Of a DNA stretch of 36,538 nucleotides, positions 1 through 9,715 are shown piece by piece. A program made the position numbers and the translations under genes. The notes beneath the pieces are model-generated. The model was not told the DNA's origin, did no database searches, and saw only the letters and a program-made list of their open reading frames with translations. Where the stretch lies: contig JABDGK010000020.1 in the NCBI GenBank assembly GCA_013286085.1, positions 1 to 36,538 on the forward strand, written 5' to 3'. The stretch's first letter is position 1; each line of letters opens with the position of its first letter. This stretch comes from Gammaproteobacteria bacterium (GTDB taxonomy: Bacteria > Pseudomonadota > Gammaproteobacteria > DSM-16500).

Positions 1-295
1 GCGAAATATCAAACTGCATCGTAATGCGTGTTTGACCCAAGCTGCTACCGGATGTCATTTCGGTGATGCCCGCGATACGACCAAGCTGACGTTCTAGTGG
101 TGTCGCAACCGATGTTGCCATATCTTCGGGATTAGCACCGGGTAAAGAGGCTTGCACACTGATAGTAGGAAATTCAATTTCAGGCAAAGACGCAACAGGC
201 AATAAGTTAAAAGCAACAATCCCTGCCAGTGCGAGCCCCACTGCCAATAACGTGGTGGCTTTCGGTCGCTTGATAAAAGGCGACGACAAACTCAT
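1..295 (-). CDS. mdtC: RND efflux pump inner-membrane subunit, MdtC-like (N-terminal part only)
   Basis: Only the first ~98 codons are present; the gene runs off the left edge. The visible protein starts [11 protein letters not shown], followed by the first membrane helix and the P-E-I-E-F-P-T-I and P-G-A-N-P-E-D-M motifs. These match the start of AcrB/MdtC-type proton-driven transporters of the inner membrane. Its ATG (293-295) overlaps the stop of the upstream mdtB-like gene in an ATGA arrangement, so translation is probably coupled. The mdtC label rests on position after mdtA and mdtB and on similarity to the neighbouring mdtB-like protein; substrate cannot be told. Confidence 0.85.
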   Translation of the reverse strand, partial: MSLSSPFIKRPKATTLLAVGLALAGIVAFNLLPVASLPEIEFPTISVQASLPGANPEDMATSVATPLERQLGRIAGITEMTSGSSLGQTRITMQFDIS

Positions 296-3200
296 TGCGG
301 CTCTCCATCTATTTCACCGCGCTTACCATAACCAAACCAACGTGCGTGTACTGCATAGACATGACGTGCAAGACGATCAAAAGCCAAGTAAATCACCGGT
401 GTTGTATAGAGTGTCAGTACTTGACTCACCATCAAACCGGCAATAATCACAATACCTAATGGTTGACGTAATTCAGCACCCATGCCAGTACCCAATGCCA
501 AGGGTACAGCACCCAACAACGATGCCATCGTTGTCATTAAAATTGGCCGGAAACGCAATAAGCACGCTTCATAAATAGCATCTCGCGGTGACTTTCCGTA
601 TTGGCGCTCTTGCTCTAAGGCAAAATCAATCATCAAAATAGCGTTTTTCATGACAATACCAATCAACAAAATAATACCAATGAGCGCAATCACTGTTAGC
701 GCATGCCCTAACAACATCAATGCTAACAATGCCCCCATACAGGCCGATGGCAATGTCGACAGAATCGTAATCGGATGGATATAACTTTCATATAAAATAC
801 CCAACACGATATAAACAACCAAAATGGCCGCCAACACAAGCCAACCTTCATTAGAAAGTGAATTCTCAAAACTTTTCGCGGCTCCCTCAAAACTGGCCTG
901 CACACTCTCTGGAATATTTAAGGTTTGTTTGACGCGATTAATCTCTGACACAGCTTGACCTAATGAAATATTCGGTGCCAAATTAAATGAAATCGTTGCG
1001 ACTGGAAATTGATCTTGACGATTCACAACCAAAGGCCCAACACCCAATGACACAGATGCAAATGCACTCAACGGAATAGGATTACCGGTGGTGACAGCAT
1101 TGAAATACATATTATTCAGCGCAGCTGGTCCGCCTTGCAATGTTGGCATGGTTTCTAAAATGACATGGTATTGATTCCGCTGCGTAAACATCGTTGATAT
1201 TTGGCGCTGACCAAAACCATCATATAACATATTATCGATTGTTTGCATGGAAACACCTAACCGTGATGCGGTATCACGATCAATGGTAATCATCGTTTGC
1301 AAACCCAGATTTTGTTGATCGCTGGTAACATCGCGCAATTCGGTGGAATTTTGCAACTGAGTCACCATCAATTTTGTCCATTTTGAAACGAGCGCAGCAT
1401 CTGGCGCACCTAAACTGTATTGATATTGTGTACGACTCACACGATCATCAATTGTTAAATCCTGAATAGCTTGCATATACAACATAGCACCTGGAATGTC
1501 GGATAATTTCGGTTGCAAACGACGAATAACATCACTCGCCGTCACATCACGGTCACTCAGTGGTTTTAAATTGATGAGCATACGACCACTGTTCATCGTA
1601 ATGTTAGTACCATCAATACCGATAAAAGACGATAAACTATCCACTGCTGGATCGTTCAATACAATATTCGCTAGCGCTTGCTGCTTTTTTATCATTGCCT
1701 CAAAAGAAATAGATTGCGGCATCTCCGTGATGCCTTGAATAACACCGGTATCTTGAATAGGAAAGAATCCTTTCGGAATACTATAAAATAATAAGCCCGT
1801 GATAATTAATGTGATGATAGCAACCGTCAACGTCAAGGGTTGATGATCCAAAATCCAGCGCAGTGAATTGCCGTATTTTTCGATAATGCGTTTTTGCAGC
1901 CTGTTTGCATCGCGCTTAAATCGGGTTTCTTCGGTTGATTTATGATGGCGCAAAATGCGCGAACACAGCATGGGTGTTAACGTCAACGAGACAAATGCCG
2001 AAATTAAAATGGTGACCGTCACTGTCAACGCAAATTCGCGAAATAAGCGCCCAATTAAATCACTCATAAAAAGCAGCGGAATCAATACAGCAATCAATGA
2101 TACGGTCAATGAAATAATGGTAAAACCAATTTGTGCAGATCCTTTCAGTGCAGCATCAAACGGTGAATCCCCTTGCTCAATAAAACGCGAAATATTTTCG
2201 ATCATCACAATCGCATCATCAACCACAAAACCCGTCGCAATCGTCAACGCCATTAATGTTAAATTATTTATACTAAAACCAAATAAATACATGGCACCGA
2301 ATGTCCCGACTAATGACAGCGGCACAGAAATACTCGGGATCATCGTTGCTGGTAGGTTCAATAAAAAAAGAAAGATCACCATCACCACTAATGCAATAGA
2401 CAACATCAACTCAAACTGCACATCTTTAATCGAAGCACGGATAGTAACAGTTCTATCGGTTAACACGGAAATATGAATACCACCCGGTATGTTTGCCTGT
2501 ATTTGTTGCAATAACACTTTAACGCGATCGGCAACAGTAATCACATTCGCACCGGGTTGGCGCTGAATATTCATAATGACTGCCGGCGTCTGGTTCATCC
2601 AAGCAGCCAGTTTGGTATTTTCGGCACCATCAACAACATTGGCTATATCAACAAGACGAACCGGCGCATTATTTTTATACGTGAGAATCAAGGGCTGATA
2701 ATCCGCACTTGATAGCAATTGATCATTTGAATTGATGGTATACGCTAAATGGGGACCATCGAAACTGCCTTTCGCTGCATTTACATTGGCTGCAGCAATA
2801 AAACTTCGCACTTGCTCCAAGGATAAACCTAATGCAGACAGTGCATTGGGATTCGCTTGAATACGGACTGCCGGACGTTGCCCGCCACTGATACTCACCA
2901 ACCCCACACCGGGTAATTCAGAAATGCGCGCCGACAACCGTGTATCGGCATAGTCTTCGACTTGTGGTAATGGCAGTGTTTTTGAGGTGAGTGCCAACGT
3001 CACAATCGGCGTATCCGCTGGATTCACTTTGCTGTAAACCGGAGGATTCGGCAAGCCTTGCGGCAAATACGTTGTTGCGGCGTTGATCGCCGCTTGCACT
3101 TCTTGTTCTGCAACATCTAATGTGACAGCAAGGCTAAATTGTAGCGTAATCACGGATGACCCATTCGAACTGGTCGATGTCATTTGGTTAAGGCCTTGCA

Positions 3201-3420
3201 TCTGGCCAAACTGCTTCTCAAGAGGTGCGGTGACAGAACTCGTCATCACATCGGGACTTGCTCCCGGATAAAACGTCGATACTTGAATAATGGGATAATC
3301 CACTTCGGGTAACGATGACACGGATAACATTTGATAAGCCACAATACCCGACAACAGAATCGCTAACATTAACAACGAAGTGGCTATTGGCCGCAATATG
3401 AATATGCGGGAGGGACTCAT
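292..3420 (-). CDS. mdtB: RND efflux pump inner-membrane subunit, MdtB-like
   Basis: 1042 residues, the normal size for an RND (hydrophobe/amphiphile efflux-1) pump subunit. It would form part of a trimer in the inner membrane and export drugs or bile-salt-like compounds using the proton gradient. Visible hallmarks are the N-terminal helix, P-E-V-D-Y-P, the proton-relay aspartate pair near residues 401-402 ([12 protein letters not shown]) and the conserved lysine in [13 protein letters not shown]. It sits between an MdtA-like adaptor and a second RND subunit, the MdtABC layout in which MdtB and MdtC form a heterotrimer. Both boundaries are 4-nt ATGA overlaps. No outer-membrane TolC-type partner is visible. 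Confidence 0.93.
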   Translation of the reverse strand: MSPSRIFILRPIATSLLMLAILLSGIVAYQMLSVSSLPEVDYPIIQVSTFYPGASPDVMTSSVTAPLEKQFGQMQGLNQMTSTSSNGSSVITLQFSLAVTLDVAEQEVQAAINAATTYLPQGLPNPPVYSKVNPADTPIVTLALTSKTLPLPQVEDYADTRLSARISELPGVGLVSISGGQRPAVRIQANPNALSALGLSLEQVRSFIAAANVNAAKGSFDGPHLAYTINSNDQLLSSADYQPLILTYKNNAPVRLVDIANVVDGAENTKLAAWMNQTPAVIMNIQRQPGANVITVADRVKVLLQQIQANIPGGIHISVLTDRTVTIRASIKDVQFELMLSIALVVMVIFLFLLNLPATMIPSISVPLSLVGTFGAMYLFGFSINNLTLMALTIATGFVVDDAIVMIENISRFIEQGDSPFDAALKGSAQIGFTIISLTVSLIAVLIPLLFMSDLIGRLFREFALTVTVTILISAFVSLTLTPMLCSRILRHHKSTEETRFKRDANRLQKRIIEKYGNSLRWILDHQPLTLTVAIITLIITGLLFYSIPKGFFPIQDTGVIQGITEMPQSISFEAMIKKQQALANIVLNDPAVDSLSSFIGIDGTNITMNSGRMLINLKPLSDRDVTASDVIRRLQPKLSDIPGAMLYMQAIQDLTIDDRVSRTQYQYSLGAPDAALVSKWTKLMVTQLQNSTELRDVTSDQQNLGLQTMITIDRDTASRLGVSMQTIDNMLYDGFGQRQISTMFTQRNQYHVILETMPTLQGGPAALNNMYFNAVTTGNPIPLSAFASVSLGVGPLVVNRQDQFPVATISFNLAPNISLGQAVSEINRVKQTLNIPESVQASFEGAAKSFENSLSNEGWLVLAAILVVYIVLGILYESYIHPITILSTLPSACMGALLALMLLGHALTVIALIGIILLIGIVMKNAILMIDFALEQERQYGKSPRDAIYEACLLRFRPILMTTMASLLGAVPLALGTGMGAELRQPLGIVIIAGLMVSQVLTLYTTPVIYLAFDRLARHVYAVHARWFGYGKRGEIDGEPQ

Positions 3421-4703
3421 GCGGTATCACGCCTATGTGTAGGGTTGGCGGCCTCGAAGAGTGGTAATTGCGAACCGGCAATAGAAACAGCTGCACCATC
3501 GGTTAATTTATCCGCACCTTCAACAACAACCAGGTTTCCAGGTGCAATTCCTGCAGTAATCGTCGTTTCATCATCCAGCGTCGCACCCATAACAATAGGC
3601 GTATTCTTCACTGTCATCGTATTTTTAGCGGTTGTTTGGCGCTTGGATGTATGCGTTGACTTTTCTTCTTTTACACCATCACGCACCACAACATAAATAT
3701 AGGGACCTTGCGCACCATGTTGAATCGCCGCTGTCGGGACGATAGTCGCATTTTTTATGGTGGTCACTAATAAATTGACGTTAACAAATTGATTCGGAAA
3801 TAGCAGATTTTTGTCATTTTGAAATTGTGACCGCAACTTCACCGTTCCCGTGGTTGGATCAATTTGATTATCTATGGTGAGTAGCTTGCCTTTCGCTAAC
3901 GTTCTTGTTTGTGTCCGATCTAATGCTATGACACTTAGCGTCTTGCCTGCATTCAATTGATCCATCACTTGTGGAACACTGTCTTCAGGAATAGTTGAAA
4001 TCACTGTCATGGGATTTAATGTATCAATCACCGCTAAACCAGACGCATCGGATGTTTGCACATAATTGCCGGGATCCACGAGTCGTAAACCAATTCTGCC
4101 GTCAACGGGGGCTGCAATGCGCGTATAAGTCAAATTTAATTTCGTGCTAGCAATTAAACCTTGATCAATTTTAACAGTACCTTCGTACTGCTTCACCAAT
4201 GAAACTTGCGTATCATAGATTTGCTTAGAGACAGAGTTTTGTGCCCAGAGTTTTTTATAGCGTTTTAAATCCAGCAGCGCATTGGCTAGCAATGCTTGAT
4301 CACGTGCAAGTTGACCTTCATATTGCGTGAGCAGCGCTTCATAAGGACGCGGATCAATAATCGCTAACAAATCACCGATCTTCACCATTTGCCCTTCGCG
4401 GAAGAGCACTTGCATCAGCTGGCCATTAATCTGAGTACGCACTGTCACTGAATAAGTAGGTGTCACCGTACCTAAGCCAGACAAATACACAGGCACATCA
4501 CCACGGTGCGCAACCGCAACGACAACGGCTTGACTAGGATGCGTTTTATCTTGATGAAAGAAGCTACAATGTCGAAACAACACCAGCACAATTAAAACAA
4601 CAACCGCTATTTTCCAAAAACGTGGCTGTCGATAGAAAGGCGATGACTGACTGACAGCCCGCCTTGATTTAGCGTTAGCATGTGAAAATTTCGATATACG
4701 CAT
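3417..4703 (-). CDS. mdtA: RND efflux periplasmic adaptor (membrane fusion protein), MdtA-like
   Basis: 428 residues. A basic N-terminus precedes one membrane anchor (about residues 31-46), followed by the typical adaptor order: lipoyl/barrel-sandwich half (G-Q-L-M...[18 protein letters not shown]), alpha-hairpin (~115-185), second lipoyl half ([11 protein letters not shown]) and beta-barrel ([13 protein letters not shown]). It bridges the RND pump to an outer-membrane channel in the periplasm. A Ser/Thr/Lys-rich stretch near residues 345-370 looks like an insertion relative to E. coli MdtA. It is the first gene of the operon; a GGTGAAG ribosome-binding sequence lies just upstream of the ATG. 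No adjacent regulator such as BaeSR is seen. Confidence 0.92.
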   Translation of the reverse strand: MRISKFSHANAKSRRAVSQSSPFYRQPRFWKIAVVVLIVLVLFRHCSFFHQDKTHPSQAVVVAVAHRGDVPVYLSGLGTVTPTYSVTVRTQINGQLMQVLFREGQMVKIGDLLAIIDPRPYEALLTQYEGQLARDQALLANALLDLKRYKKLWAQNSVSKQIYDTQVSLVKQYEGTVKIDQGLIASTKLNLTYTRIAAPVDGRIGLRLVDPGNYVQTSDASGLAVIDTLNPMTVISTIPEDSVPQVMDQLNAGKTLSVIALDRTQTRTLAKGKLLTIDNQIDPTTGTVKLRSQFQNDKNLLFPNQFVNVNLLVTTIKNATIVPTAAIQHGAQGPYIYVVVRDGVKEEKSTHTSKRQTTAKNTMTVKNTPIVMGATLDDETTITAGIAPGNLVVVEGADKLTDGAAVSIAGSQLPLFEAANPTHRRDTA

Positions 4704-4783
4704 TGATTCTTCACCAGAAAATCGCTTACTAAATAGTAACGAAAAATAAGCATAAAAGGAAACGGTTCTTGAGAGTTAATTAT

Positions 4784-4812
4784 TTGCTTTAAATAATCTC
4801 CTCAGGTATGAT
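4784..4812 (+). promoter_or_regulatory. Putative sigma-70 promoter for the 480-aa membrane protein
   Basis: TTGCTT (4784-4789), 17-nt spacer, TATGAT (4807-4812). Transcription would start near 4819, giving a ~30-nt leader before the ATG at 4849. It lies in the divergent region between mdtA (-) and the 480-aa gene (+). No good Shine-Dalgarno sequence is seen before that ATG. Confidence 0.5.
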
Positions 4813-4848
4813 TTTGTACAATTTCTAATTCGGTATGGATAAAATCAT

Positions 4849-6291
4849 ATGCCCGCCCCTCGACAATCCCGCTGCGCAACGATAAGCGCCTATTTTACAA
4901 TGGCCAACGCTAAAAATGTATACGCCAAAGTCGTTGGCTTTGCATCGAGCATACCAAACATTCCATTTGCAGCGACTTTTTCATGGGGTACTGGCACTGT
5001 TAGCACGACACCCGCTCAAGTGACTCCAGCTTGGTTTGCCAACTTATCGCCTGGCGCCATGACTGGCGTTGTTTTCAATGGTGCGACTACATTAGTAGCC
5101 AGTGGTGCATTTGGGGTTCGTTATCTCGGACTTGCCATGTCAAAAATGAGCGAAGAGTATGCCCTCTATCGACAAGGTAAAAATACCGGGCGTTTTATCA
5201 TAGAAACTGGCATGGCCTTTGGTGCGGCCCTTACAGGCGGCGCGATAGCAGGCGAAGCTTTTAGTAATGAAGCCGCGCAATGGAGTGCTCGAGTCGTCGG
5301 TTTTAGTGTTGTATTCAGCCTGAGTTTTCTTGGGATGTGTGATTTAATTATCAGTCGCACGGAAGACGCTATTTTTGTCGCTAATTTAGTTGATCAATTA
5401 AACCGGTTGAGTCCCGCGCATCAAGCAGAAGTGCGTGCCATGCTCCAGGGTAACGCATTAACAACAGAGAATGTAAAAGAATTTTTGACGAAAGTACTGG
5501 ATCGTGCCAGAGCAATAGAATTACAAAACGAAGAATTACAAAACGGCGCGCGGAACGAAATTCAAGAACCACAAGAACCAACGCCATCTGTCTTCCGCGA
5601 AAAAACAGCGCTAGAACTTCGCAGTGAATCACGACGTAAAATAGGTGATTACATCATTTCAGGATCATTAACAGGATGCTGCAGTTTTTTATACATCCAA
5701 AGCGGCTTCAGTGGAACGAATATTCTCGCGTTGGATCATCTAAGCAATCTGCCTAACTGGGGCAAGATGGCGATAGGCATTGCACCTGGATTACCGCTGG
5801 CTCTATTTGTATTTTTTACAGTTAAAATCTTTCAAAGCCCTTTGGTGGGTATGTATCCGGAAATTAAAGACGACCTGAATAAAATGCTAAAAGCAGCAGC
5901 GTTAGTCGGTGTCAATGTCGGCAACTCAACGTGGTATTATGGGCTTGCTGCCTTGACTGCCAATAGCGAAAATATTTTTTACTTTTTATTAAAATCTTCG
6001 TTTGGTCAAATCGTTTTCCCCTGGGCCGCTTTCTTGGCTAGCTTGGTGATGGGTGTGAATGGATTAACGCCTATGGTATTCCCTCCGGCTGAAATCAATA
6101 TGCAACAACCTGAACTGACGGATGTCATTAAGGCCATAAAAAATGGCATGATCCCGGCAGAAGTACTGCAGGGATTTAAAAAACATGCTTTTTTCACGAA
6201 AGAACGTCCGTCTATTCGCATTGAGGTACAAGAAGCAAAACAGGATCAAGCTTTAGTAACTAAGCAAACAGAAATTGCTAGGCTGGGCTAG
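4849..6291 (+). CDS. Unknown polytopic membrane protein (480 aa)
   Basis: Not recognised as a known family. Hydrophobic stretches lie near residues 70-100, 118-140 and 147-170. A polar, charged, probably coiled segment follows (about 180-260, with a repeated L-Q-N-E-E-L-Q-N and a P-Q-E-P-T-P turn). More hydrophobic stretches lie near 268-288, 308-330, 345-370 and 380-400, then a polar tail. This gives two membrane halves joined by a cytosolic or lumenal linker. The first acidic residue appears only after residue ~100. There is no obvious cleavable signal peptide. The ATG at 4849 is favoured by the upstream promoter; a later Met (codon 18) is possible. A palindromic repeat begins 4 nt after its stop. 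In a host-associated lineage an effector-type protein inserted in host membranes is conceivable, but nothing here proves it. Confidence 0.8.
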   Translation: MPAPRQSRCATISAYFTMANAKNVYAKVVGFASSIPNIPFAATFSWGTGTVSTTPAQVTPAWFANLSPGAMTGVVFNGATTLVASGAFGVRYLGLAMSKMSEEYALYRQGKNTGRFIIETGMAFGAALTGGAIAGEAFSNEAAQWSARVVGFSVVFSLSFLGMCDLIISRTEDAIFVANLVDQLNRLSPAHQAEVRAMLQGNALTTENVKEFLTKVLDRARAIELQNEELQNGARNEIQEPQEPTPSVFREKTALELRSESRRKIGDYIISGSLTGCCSFLYIQSGFSGTNILALDHLSNLPNWGKMAIGIAPGLPLALFVFFTVKIFQSPLVGMYPEIKDDLNKMLKAAALVGVNVGNSTWYYGLAALTANSENIFYFLLKSSFGQIVFPWAAFLASLVMGVNGLTPMVFPPAEINMQQPELTDVIKAIKNGMIPAEVLQGFKKHAFFTKERPSIRIEVQEAKQDQALVTKQTEIARLG

Positions 6292-6294
6292 AAT

Positions 6295-6330
6295 CGTAGG
6301 GTGGACAAAGCGCAGCGTGTCCACCCTACG
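6295..6330. repeat. Palindromic repeat, GTAGGGTGGACA family, copy 1
   Basis: Two perfect 13-nt arms (CGTAGGGTGGACA, 6295-6307, and its complement, 6318-6330) around a 10-nt loop. It sits between convergent genes, with the GTAG core 4 nt from the stop codon on each side. The hairpin could act as a bidirectional terminator or mRNA stabiliser. The element is near-identical to the one at 26347-26381. Confidence 0.92.
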
Positions 6331-6333
6331 CTT

Positions 6334-6765
6334 TTATGGTTGATAGGCTGAAGACAAGTTAATCACTACCTTCTGCTGCAACACCGTTCGACGTGCAACT
6401 AACAAATCATACAGCCGCTGTGTAAAAAATCCTTTGAAGTGGCGTATTTTTTCGTCCTGCAACATCGCTACTTGTTGGTCTATATTATTGCTTCGAATAA
6501 AAGGAAGTAATTTTTCAATGAAACTCGTTCGATCAGCAACTTGCGCATTATCATTACTAAATAGATGAATGACCTTTCTTCTTGTATCCAAATATTTTCC
6601 CAACGCTTGAACAAATTTATTTGTTTCTGCGTCATCAACATTGATTGCTCGACAAGCACTTATTACGTTATCTGCATTAGCATACGCCACGCTTTGCGCT
6701 TCTCGATAAAATCTTGCATGTATTCTAGCTGACTCTATTTGTACGCCGATTGAAAATGATGGCAT
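6334..6765 (-). CDS. Unknown small helical protein (143 aa)
   Basis: Not recognised. The start is placed at the ATG at 6765 because AGGAG (6773-6778 region) precedes it at good spacing. The longer reading from 6852 would begin inside the trpR terminator hairpin and add a hydrophobic, low-complexity stretch. The product (M-P-S-F-S-I-G-V-Q...) is soluble and mostly helical, with many charged residues and no signal peptide or membrane segment. It lies downstream of trpR on the same strand but behind a terminator, so it probably has its own promoter. Function unknown. Confidence 0.65.
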   Translation of the reverse strand: MPSFSIGVQIESARIHARFYREAQSVAYANADNVISACRAINVDDAETNKFVQALGKYLDTRRKVIHLFSNDNAQVADRTSFIEKLLPFIRSNNIDQQVAMLQDEKIRHFKGFFTQRLYDLLVARRTVLQQKVVINLSSAYQP

Positions 6766-6821
6766 AAAAAATCTCCTCGATAAAAATCGATATAAAATTA
6801 TTAATAAGAAATATGAAAATT

Positions 6822-6852
6822 TAGAAAAAAAGAAAATGTGGCTTAGCGCCAC
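6822..6852 (-). terminator. trpR: Rho-independent terminator downstream of trpR
   Basis: On the minus strand a GTGGC / GCCAC stem with a 5-nt loop (6838-6852) is followed directly by a T-rich run (ATTTTCTTTTTTTC). It lies about 45 nt after the trpR stop, so it should end that transcript before the 143-aa gene. Confidence 0.75.
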
Positions 6853-6898
6853 CAGAGATTTTGCAGGAAAATAAATTGATCATATTGGCTATGCATAA

Positions 6899-7186
6899 CT
6901 ACTCGACTAATTGCTCTTTTAAATACATTAATAATTTCGGATTAATCCGTTTTAATTCATTTGAACCACGCGTTATCTTCGCAATACTCACTTGCAGGTC
7001 TTTCGCCAGTTGGCGTTGTGTTTTTTCATTCTTTAGCAGTTCTTTAATAATATAAAACCGTCTTTCGAGATCCACTATTTCTTCTGGCGTTAAAAAAAGC
7101 TCTAGTATTAGTGCACTGGTTTTTTTATCTTTTGCTAATAAAAACAATTCGATAAAACCATCTAAGCCTTTTTGATATTTACGCAT
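6899..7186 (-). CDS. trpR: Trp operon repressor TrpR
   Basis: 95 residues, slightly shorter than the 108-residue E. coli protein. It is a dimeric all-helical repressor that binds operator DNA when loaded with L-tryptophan. The helix-turn-helix spans about residues 57-79 and ends in the family signature I-T-R-G-S-N-E-L-K. By alignment with E. coli TrpR, both arginines that hold the corepressor are kept (R43 for R54, R73 for R84), as is T33 for T44, so tryptophan sensing is likely. No trp biosynthesis or uptake gene is in the window, so its targets are elsewhere. The Shine-Dalgarno sequence is weak. A clear terminator follows. Confidence 0.88.
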   Translation of the reverse strand: MRKYQKGLDGFIELFLLAKDKKTSALILELFLTPEEIVDLERRFYIIKELLKNEKTQRQLAKDLQVSIAKITRGSNELKRINPKLLMYLKEQLVE

Positions 7187-7279
7187 AACTATCCATAGCT
7201 CATAGTATTTATGTAATGTTACGTGAGTACAATTAACATGTCAAGCTGAATGTCGGCGGACACGCACTGCTCTGAGGTG

Positions 7280-8062
7280 TCAATCGTGGTTCATATCTTC
7301 ACGCACATCTAACAACATCTGATCAAAAGAATTAAAACGAATAAAACCGACGCGAGGGTATTCTAAATTAATAATGATATAAATGATAAAAGCCGTTAAT
7401 AACACATAACATAGATTATGTACGGGATAATTTTGATGACTTTCAGCTGCTGTATAACCTACTAAAAAAGCACCTAACACAGCCAATACAATTAACAGAA
7501 CAAAAATAATGGCTGGTGGATGAATCAGTGTACCGTTAATACCTGCATGGAACTCATCAAACATTTTACTCATCGCTGGAATAGCAAGTTGCGCCAAACT
7601 ATTACTGGGATTTTCTTTATTAGCTGCAATCACTGTTTTCCAGATTGTGTGTTGGACCTCGATAGCCTGCTCAAGATCCGCGTCTACTTTTGCTGTAAAA
7701 GGGATATCATTATAGGAGGCGATATGCAAATCCAGATATTTTCGCACGTTTTGACGTAATATAGGCTGATACTTTGCAGGCACTAAATCAATGACATCAT
7801 AAGCAGAATCAAAAACATTGGCTTCTTCGAGAATATGCGTTTTTTTACTTTCATAACGATCATAAGCGCCAGAAAAGGTAAACGCGATCAACAATCCCAA
7901 GAGGCCAAACACAGCACCTTCTGCAACACCCACTACCTCCAATATGTGTTTGGCATGTTTTTCGATTTGCTTACGCCCAAAACGACGACCTAGGCTAACA
8001 CTCATCCCAAGCATCAAGATGAGTGCGATTAAAATAACAAACACGAGCAATAGATGGATCAT
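7280..8062 (-). CDS. DUF4239 (bestrophin-like) membrane protein
   Basis: 260 residues with four predicted membrane helices: ~1-22, ~43-66 (E-G-A-V-F-G-L-L-G-L-L-I-A-F-T-F-S-G-A-Y-D-R-Y-E), ~183-203 and ~215-235. The pairing of the A-F-T-F-S-G-A segment followed by D-R-Y-E with a soluble helical middle domain is characteristic of DUF4239, a family of bacterial inner-membrane proteins with distant likeness to bestrophin channels; molecular function is unknown. A GGAGG sequence precedes the ATG. It starts 22 nt after the upstream secreted protein gene, so it is likely the last gene of a three-gene operon. Confidence 0.75.
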   Translation of the reverse strand: MIHLLLVFVILIALILMLGMSVSLGRRFGRKQIEKHAKHILEVVGVAEGAVFGLLGLLIAFTFSGAYDRYESKKTHILEEANVFDSAYDVIDLVPAKYQPILRQNVRKYLDLHIASYNDIPFTAKVDADLEQAIEVQHTIWKTVIAANKENPSNSLAQLAIPAMSKMFDEFHAGINGTLIHPPAIIFVLLIVLAVLGAFLVGYTAAESHQNYPVHNLCYVLLTAFIIYIIINLEYPRVGFIRFNSFDQMLLDVREDMNHD

Positions 8063-8084
8063 TGATTTTACGCCTCCATCAACG

Positions 8085-9701
8085 CTACTGCATATAACCT
8101 ATCACACGTCGAACACCCCATATGTTATTTTGATAAAAACAGGGAGTGAAATCGCGATAATCGGGTCCTTGATAATGACTATCAATAATAACCCAATCAC
8201 CGACTTGCGGTTGCCAGTTATTAGGACAAATCGATTCTGGTGCAATTTGGCTGGGATTAATATCATTGGAGCCATAACCCACTTTCTTGCCTGTCCAGGT
8301 AATAACATGTGTCACTATCGATGTGGTGTTATTCCCATCACCCTTACCACTGCCAGGACTAAAAGCTAAATACAACATATCACCTGGCAACAGGTTATTT
8401 AACATGGCAGGCGTGACAGTCAAGTCCGGCTGATGGAAGGCAGGATTAGCAGGATCATATTTAGTGCCACTAAATACGGATATATAACCATTCGGACAAG
8501 TGCGAGTCGGATAAGTACCTGTGCACAACCCACTTCCGCCTGTACCACAATAAGCCTTGGGTCCTGTCGTCGTCTCGGTCGTTCCGTCTGCACAAACCAA
8601 CACACCAGCAGGTGAATTAGGGTTGCTATTACTAAACTGCTGTAATTGATCGGCAGCAGTGGAGTCTTGTGCATTTGGGATTAAGAAACTCTGTGAACCG
8701 TCAGTGGCTTGTCCCGCTTGGAAACCTGTATCACTATTAAATTGAATACCAAAAGCAAAATTGTAAACAAATGAAGTAAAATCACTGCAATCCACACCGT
8801 ACCACATGCGGTTATAGTTCACCCAACTATTGCTGGTTTCAGATCCAGTCCCACTATAATTCCAGCGTATTGCCTGGCCATAATTACTGGGATAGAGACT
8901 GGTCGCGTTACTACAGTATCCGCCAGCGCTGCCGCCTATCGAACCGCGAGGCGTGCCATTACTGTTTATGGGTGTATAAAAATCCGTGACATGGTGATGA
9001 CAATAATTCAATTTTTGTTTAACCCAGTAATCCTCCGCATATATCACACGACTTTGCATCCACCCAGTTGCCGTGGTATTCGCAGGATTCGTGGTTGTGC
9101 AAATAGTCAAATTGGGATTGGATGGACTCAGCAGTAACTGATTTCGATTGGGTCCCCATGTTAAAAGACTACCGTTATCTACCGAAGAATCGAATGGTTG
9201 CGTCAACTCATAACTAAAATTTGATTCATTACCCACACAAGTTTGTGGAACAGGCCCTGGCGTAAGCTGGACCAATAGCTGATCGGCTGAAAATGGCTGA
9301 GAACAACGCACACCGTTATCCGAGCAGATTTTCGGACCACCGGATACATTCCCACTCACACTGGTGTTAATTTGTAATTGGATAAGACAGAGACTACCCG
9401 GGTTCTTCAATGCGGTGGTAGCAGAACAGTAATCCGGCCCTGAGTTAGACACTTGCGTTACACCTGCTGGTAAGCCGACCAAACTAATGTTAGATAAAAC
9501 ACGCGTACTGTTATTGATGACTTGATAAATTGCCGTACCCAATTGGCCTTGCACTAATAAGGGGGCTGCTGGGCTAGCATTAGGTAATGGTGGTCTCACA
9601 TTCGGCGCAACAAGAAAAATAGGTGTTTCACCACCCCAGCTATTCGCGCACATACTACTCGCCAATAAACTCCACACTATTCCCTGAAAATATTTATTCA
9701 T
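8085..9701 (-). CDS. Secreted NlpC/P60-like protein with N-terminal Ig-like region
   Basis: 538 residues. The signal peptide is about 1-23 (M-N-K-Y-F-Q-G-I-V-W-S-L-L-A-S-S...). A beta-rich region follows (~25-150), with L-V-Q-G-Q-L-G-T-A-I-Y-Q-V-I-N-N-S and cysteines, of the type found in bacterial surface Ig-like domains. The C-terminal half has an NlpC/P60 layout: nucleophile C305 in V-D-C-S-D-F-T-S-F, base H465 in V-T-H-V-I-T-W and a third polar residue H509 in D-S-H-Y-Q-G. Such enzymes cut peptide bonds in peptidoglycan or related amides. A ~90-residue Cys/Gly/Thr-rich insert lies between C305 and H465, so it is an unusual family member. An AAGGAGG sequence overlapping the upstream stop precedes the ATG. 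Confidence 0.72.
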   Translation of the reverse strand: MNKYFQGIVWSLLASSMCANSWGGETPIFLVAPNVRPPLPNASPAAPLLVQGQLGTAIYQVINNSTRVLSNISLVGLPAGVTQVSNSGPDYCSATTALKNPGSLCLIQLQINTSVSGNVSGGPKICSDNGVRCSQPFSADQLLVQLTPGPVPQTCVGNESNFSYELTQPFDSSVDNGSLLTWGPNRNQLLLSPSNPNLTICTTTNPANTTATGWMQSRVIYAEDYWVKQKLNYCHHHVTDFYTPINSNGTPRGSIGGSAGGYCSNATSLYPSNYGQAIRWNYSGTGSETSNSWVNYNRMWYGVDCSDFTSFVYNFAFGIQFNSDTGFQAGQATDGSQSFLIPNAQDSTAADQLQQFSNSNPNSPAGVLVCADGTTETTTGPKAYCGTGGSGLCTGTYPTRTCPNGYISVFSGTKYDPANPAFHQPDLTVTPAMLNNLLPGDMLYLAFSPGSGKGDGNNTTSIVTHVITWTGKKVGYGSNDINPSQIAPESICPNNWQPQVGDWVIIDSHYQGPDYRDFTPCFYQNNIWGVRRVIGYMQ

Positions 9702-9715
9702 TGCACTAGACCTCC

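Noticed and set aside
1955-2476. 173-aa open frame antisense to the mdtB-like gene
   Set aside because: It lies wholly inside a strongly supported RND gene, has composition typical of a reverse-frame shadow and no ribosome-binding site.
6766-6852. Longer N-terminus of the 143-aa protein giving a membrane segment
   Set aside because: It would start inside the trpR terminator; an AGGAG site marks the internal ATG at 6765.
7223-7245. Possible TrpR operator (gagtacaattaacatgtc) upstream of trpR
   Set aside because: It has one AGTAC-like half but is not palindromic in the expected way; most positions fail on the opposite strand.
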